DNA of 35,099 nucleotides from Niastella vici (GTDB lineage: Bacteria > Bacteroidota > Bacteroidia > Chitinophagales > Chitinophagaceae). The stretch lies in contig NZ_LVYD01000087.1 of the NCBI RefSeq assembly GCF_002077945.1, forward strand, positions 1 through 35,099, given 5' to 3'. Below are positions 33,015 to 35,099 of this stretch, piece by piece. Both the position numbers and the translations under genes were made by a program. The notes under the pieces were generated by a model. It saw nothing but the letters and a program-made list of their open reading frames with translations. It was not told the DNA's origin and did not search any database. The first letter of the stretch is position 1; each line of letters opens with the position of its first letter.

Positions 33015-33391
33015 GTAAACTGCTATCCGTTCACGAGAGCGTGAATTACTATTTGTATAGAAAGCCGGTAAAGATGTCCAGATCATTCGATAGCCTTGCT
33101 GCACTGATCAGGACCGAGTTGGACAAGGATATCATCAGTGGCGATGTATTTATCTTTTTGAACCGGCACCGGACAATGATAAAAGTGTTTGTATACGAGC
33201 GCAAGGGCTTCAGTATATTTTACAGGCGATTAGATGAAGGCTCGTTTCAACTGCCCGAGATCCTGGGCGAGCAGGTCAATTATAAAATGAGTGCAGAACA
33301 GATCATGTACATGCTAAGCGGCATGAGCCTGGAGTCTGGTGGTTATGTAAAAGCAGATAAGTATGAGCCGTTACTCGGCGTTCAGGTATAG
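33011..33391 (+). CDS. tnpB: IS66 accessory protein TnpB (copy C)
   Basis: This 126-residue IS66 Orf2 has VNYYLYRKPVKMSRSFDSL, DVFIFLNRHRTMIKVF and FSIFYRRLDEGSFQLP. It is closer to the copy B protein than to the remnant. It is intact and starts inside the tnpA stop (ATGA). As in copy B, it is a working accessory gene attached to a broken transposase gene. Confidence 0.92.
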   Translation: MSKLLSVHESVNYYLYRKPVKMSRSFDSLAALIRTELDKDIISGDVFIFLNRHRTMIKVFVYERKGFSIFYRRLDEGSFQLPEILGEQVNYKMSAEQIMYMLSGMSLESGGYVKADKYEPLLGVQV

Positions 33392-33487
33392 GTAATGCAC
33401 ACATGTGAATAATTAAGTTGTGCTTCGGTATAGTCTATAGACATTGATGAGTTGTTTTAAATGTAGCACTCATCAATCAGGAATCTT

Positions 33488-35084
33488 TTGCTTATTACTC
33501 CTCAACATCAGGAATTACAAAACAAATACGAACAGTTGCTTTTTAAAAGCATGCAGTTCGATGCCATCCTCAAGCAAAAGGACGAGATCATACAGCAACT
33601 ACAAAGTCAGATCAATCCGCTTAAAAACCTGGTGGAGCAATTACTTGCCGAAGTAAAGCTGCTAAGAGAGCAAAATGCCGCACTGCTGGAGCTCATCAAA
33701 GAAAAGGATAAACGTATCCAAAAGCTGGAGCTGGTAGAGCATCAATACCACCAGTTGACTAAACTGGTGTATGGCCGCAGCAGTGAAAAGACTAGCACGG
33801 CTTTACCAGGCCAATTATCTCTAGGGATCGATGCGGAACTGGTAGAAGCCTGCAATATCAACGACGGCCAGAAAATAGAATCCTACACAAAGATCAAATC
33901 TGAGAAGAAGAAACATCCTGGCAGAAATGAGATCCCTGCTCATCTTGAAAGAAAGTATATAGATATCCATCCGGAAAATCTGCCTGCTGACGCCCGAACA
34001 CTTCGATACAATAGAAACAGAACAATTGGAATATGATCCTGCACGCCTGTTTGCTACGGTGTACCGCCGATACAAATACAAGCGTAGTAATCCAAATGGT
34101 TCAATTGAGTTCTTCATAGCCAGCCTGCCTGAGGAAAAAGATAAAAGCCTGGCTGCACCTTCGCTAAAGGCACATGTAACAACAGAGAAGTTCATGTGGC
34201 ATACCCCGATCCACCGGCAAATGCAGAAGTTTGCTCAAAGCGGAATTATCTTATCAGAAAATACCATTGGCGATTGGATCAATGGTACCTGCCGCAGTGT
34301 TATCGCTATCTATGATGCGCTCCGTAATAATATTGTAAAGCCTGCATGTGGATACATGATGGCCGATGAGACACCCTATCAGGTGCTGGATAGTGAAAAA
34401 GCCAAAGGCAAAAAATCACATATAGGTTATATGTGGTCCTATTGCAATCCGGTTGATAAACTGGTGTTCTTTGAATACCAGCGAGGCCGTGGCAATAAGC
34501 ACGCAAGGCCGGTGCTTCAAAATTACAAAGGCTATCTCCAGAGCGATGGTTACTCAGTGTATAAGCATTACGGTAATCTGCAGGGCGTAACTCATGTAAA
34601 CTGTAATGCACATGCCAGAAGAAAGTTCTATGACGCCCGGCAGACCGATAAGAACAGAGCTGAGCACGCCTTAATGCTGTACAGCAAGCTATACGGAATT
34701 GAAAGTTATTGCAAGGAACAGCACCTCAGCTTTGACGAACGGGTGAGAATACGTCAGGAAAAATCAGTCCCCATCTTTGAAGAGTTGACGGGCTGGGTAA
34801 AAGAACAAATACCTAAACTAACAACATTACGAAGTCCGATAGGCAAAGCGCTGGCCTACTTTTCTGAAAGGGAAAAGCAACTCGGTATGTACCTGTATGA
34901 TGGCATGCTACTGATGGACACCAATCTTATCGAGAACGCTATCCGCCCGATCGCTTTAGGCCGGAACAACTTCCTGTTCGCCGGCTCACACGATGCAGCA
35001 CAGAATGCAGCAGTAATTTATTCACTGCTGGCCACCTGCAAGCTGCATGAAGTAAATGCATATGACTGGCTGTGTAATCGGTAA
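33488..35084 (+). pseudogene. tnpC: IS66 transposase TnpC (copy C), frameshifted and 3'-truncated
   Basis: The gene is close to copy A tnpC but carries three lesions. The TTG start position of the other copies (33452) is followed two codons later by TAA (33458-33460), so translation would have to begin later, for example at the TTG at 33488. One extra C in the run at 33993-33995 shifts the frame after HPENLPADA; the second frame resumes at EYDPARLFATVYRRYKYK. After AYDWL the sequence leaves the family and stops at 35082-35084. The catalytic motifs (ADETPY, QSDGYSVYK, NLIENAIRPIALGRNN) are present in the second frame. Confidence 0.9.
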
Positions 35085-35098
35085 TTACAACTACACAG
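35070..35098. repeat. Palindromic junction at the window edge
   Basis: CTGTGTA (35070-35076) and TACACAG (35092-35098) form a 7-bp inverted repeat centred on the perfect palindrome GTAATTAC (35081-35088). It begins exactly where the IS66 copy C homology ends. It could be the terminus of another inserted element or a rearrangement or assembly junction. Confidence 0.5.
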
Positions 35099-35099
35099 T

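Larger units (their letters stand above)
32595..35072 (+). mobile_element. IS66-family insertion sequence copy C, 3' end missing
   Basis: The left end GTAAACGCCCGAGC (32595-32608) matches the copy B end exactly over 14 bases, followed by the shared leader (hairpin AGCTA...TAGCT 32628-32645, GCTCTTTGA), tnpA, tnpB and a frameshifted tnpC. Homology with copy A stops after GACTGGCTG at 35072, about 33 codons before the normal tnpC end. The tnpC-side terminus and right duplication are therefore absent. The 8 bases before the left end are CAAGGAAA. Confidence 0.85.

Overview
The window looks like a chromosomal segment of a Bacteroidota bacterium, most likely Chitinophagaceae or a close relative. 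The reasons are a SusC/SusD pair with an N-terminal signalling (STN) domain on SusC, FecR with a DUF4974-type C-terminus, Bacteroidota-type ECF sigma factors, a DUF6520-like exported peptide, Shine-Dalgarno-poor starts and an AT-rich base composition. No rRNA, tRNA or CRISPR was seen.

Layout. (1) 1-4.7 kb is a mobile-element scrap heap: a small exported protein, an old IS66 remnant on the minus strand, an apparently intact IS66 copy (copy A, plus strand) inserted at the 5' end of that remnant with an 8-bp target duplication, and a decayed IS256-type transposase tail. (2) 4.7-20.5 kb, all minus strand, is a nutrient-uptake locus. In transcription order it reads ECF sigma, FecR anti-sigma, second ECF sigma, SusC, SusD, exported thioredoxin-like protein, then a TolB-propeller/amidohydrolase fusion. 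IS66 copy B (broken tnpC, clear 8-bp duplication) sits between the last two genes. The likely logic is ligand binding at SusCD, a signal through the SusC STN domain to FecR, sigma release and locus expression, with imported material processed in the periplasm; the substrate cannot be read from sequence. (3) 21.2-24.5 kb is an accessory block: two tandem paralogues of unknown function on the plus strand, facing a minus-strand set of a fibronectin-III-like protein, a holin-like protein and a lysozyme-like endolysin, with no capsid or tail genes. (4) 25-32.5 kb is a second accessory block: a decayed CoiA-like nuclease gene, a Crp/Fnr-type regulator with a hydrophobic C-terminal tail followed by an unknown all-helical protein, a 609-bp field of 21-bp-period repeats, a two-gene operon for a membrane GAF-like protein and a small partner, a small lipoprotein, and a winged-helix plus PD-(D/E)XK nuclease. 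(5) 32.6-35.1 kb is a third IS66 copy (copy C, frameshifted tnpC) cut off near the window edge.

The most unusual items are three. The 21-bp repeat field at 28141-28749 has both arms encoding the same degenerate heptapeptide on opposite strands, converging on an inverted repeat. An identical 17-bp operator-like sequence lies upstream of both the Crp-like gene and its downstream neighbour, with a perfect FNR-type box (TTGAT-N4-ATCAA) upstream of the GAF-protein operon. The third is a lysis-type gene set without a phage. Family assignments rest on recognising motifs by eye; no database search was run.
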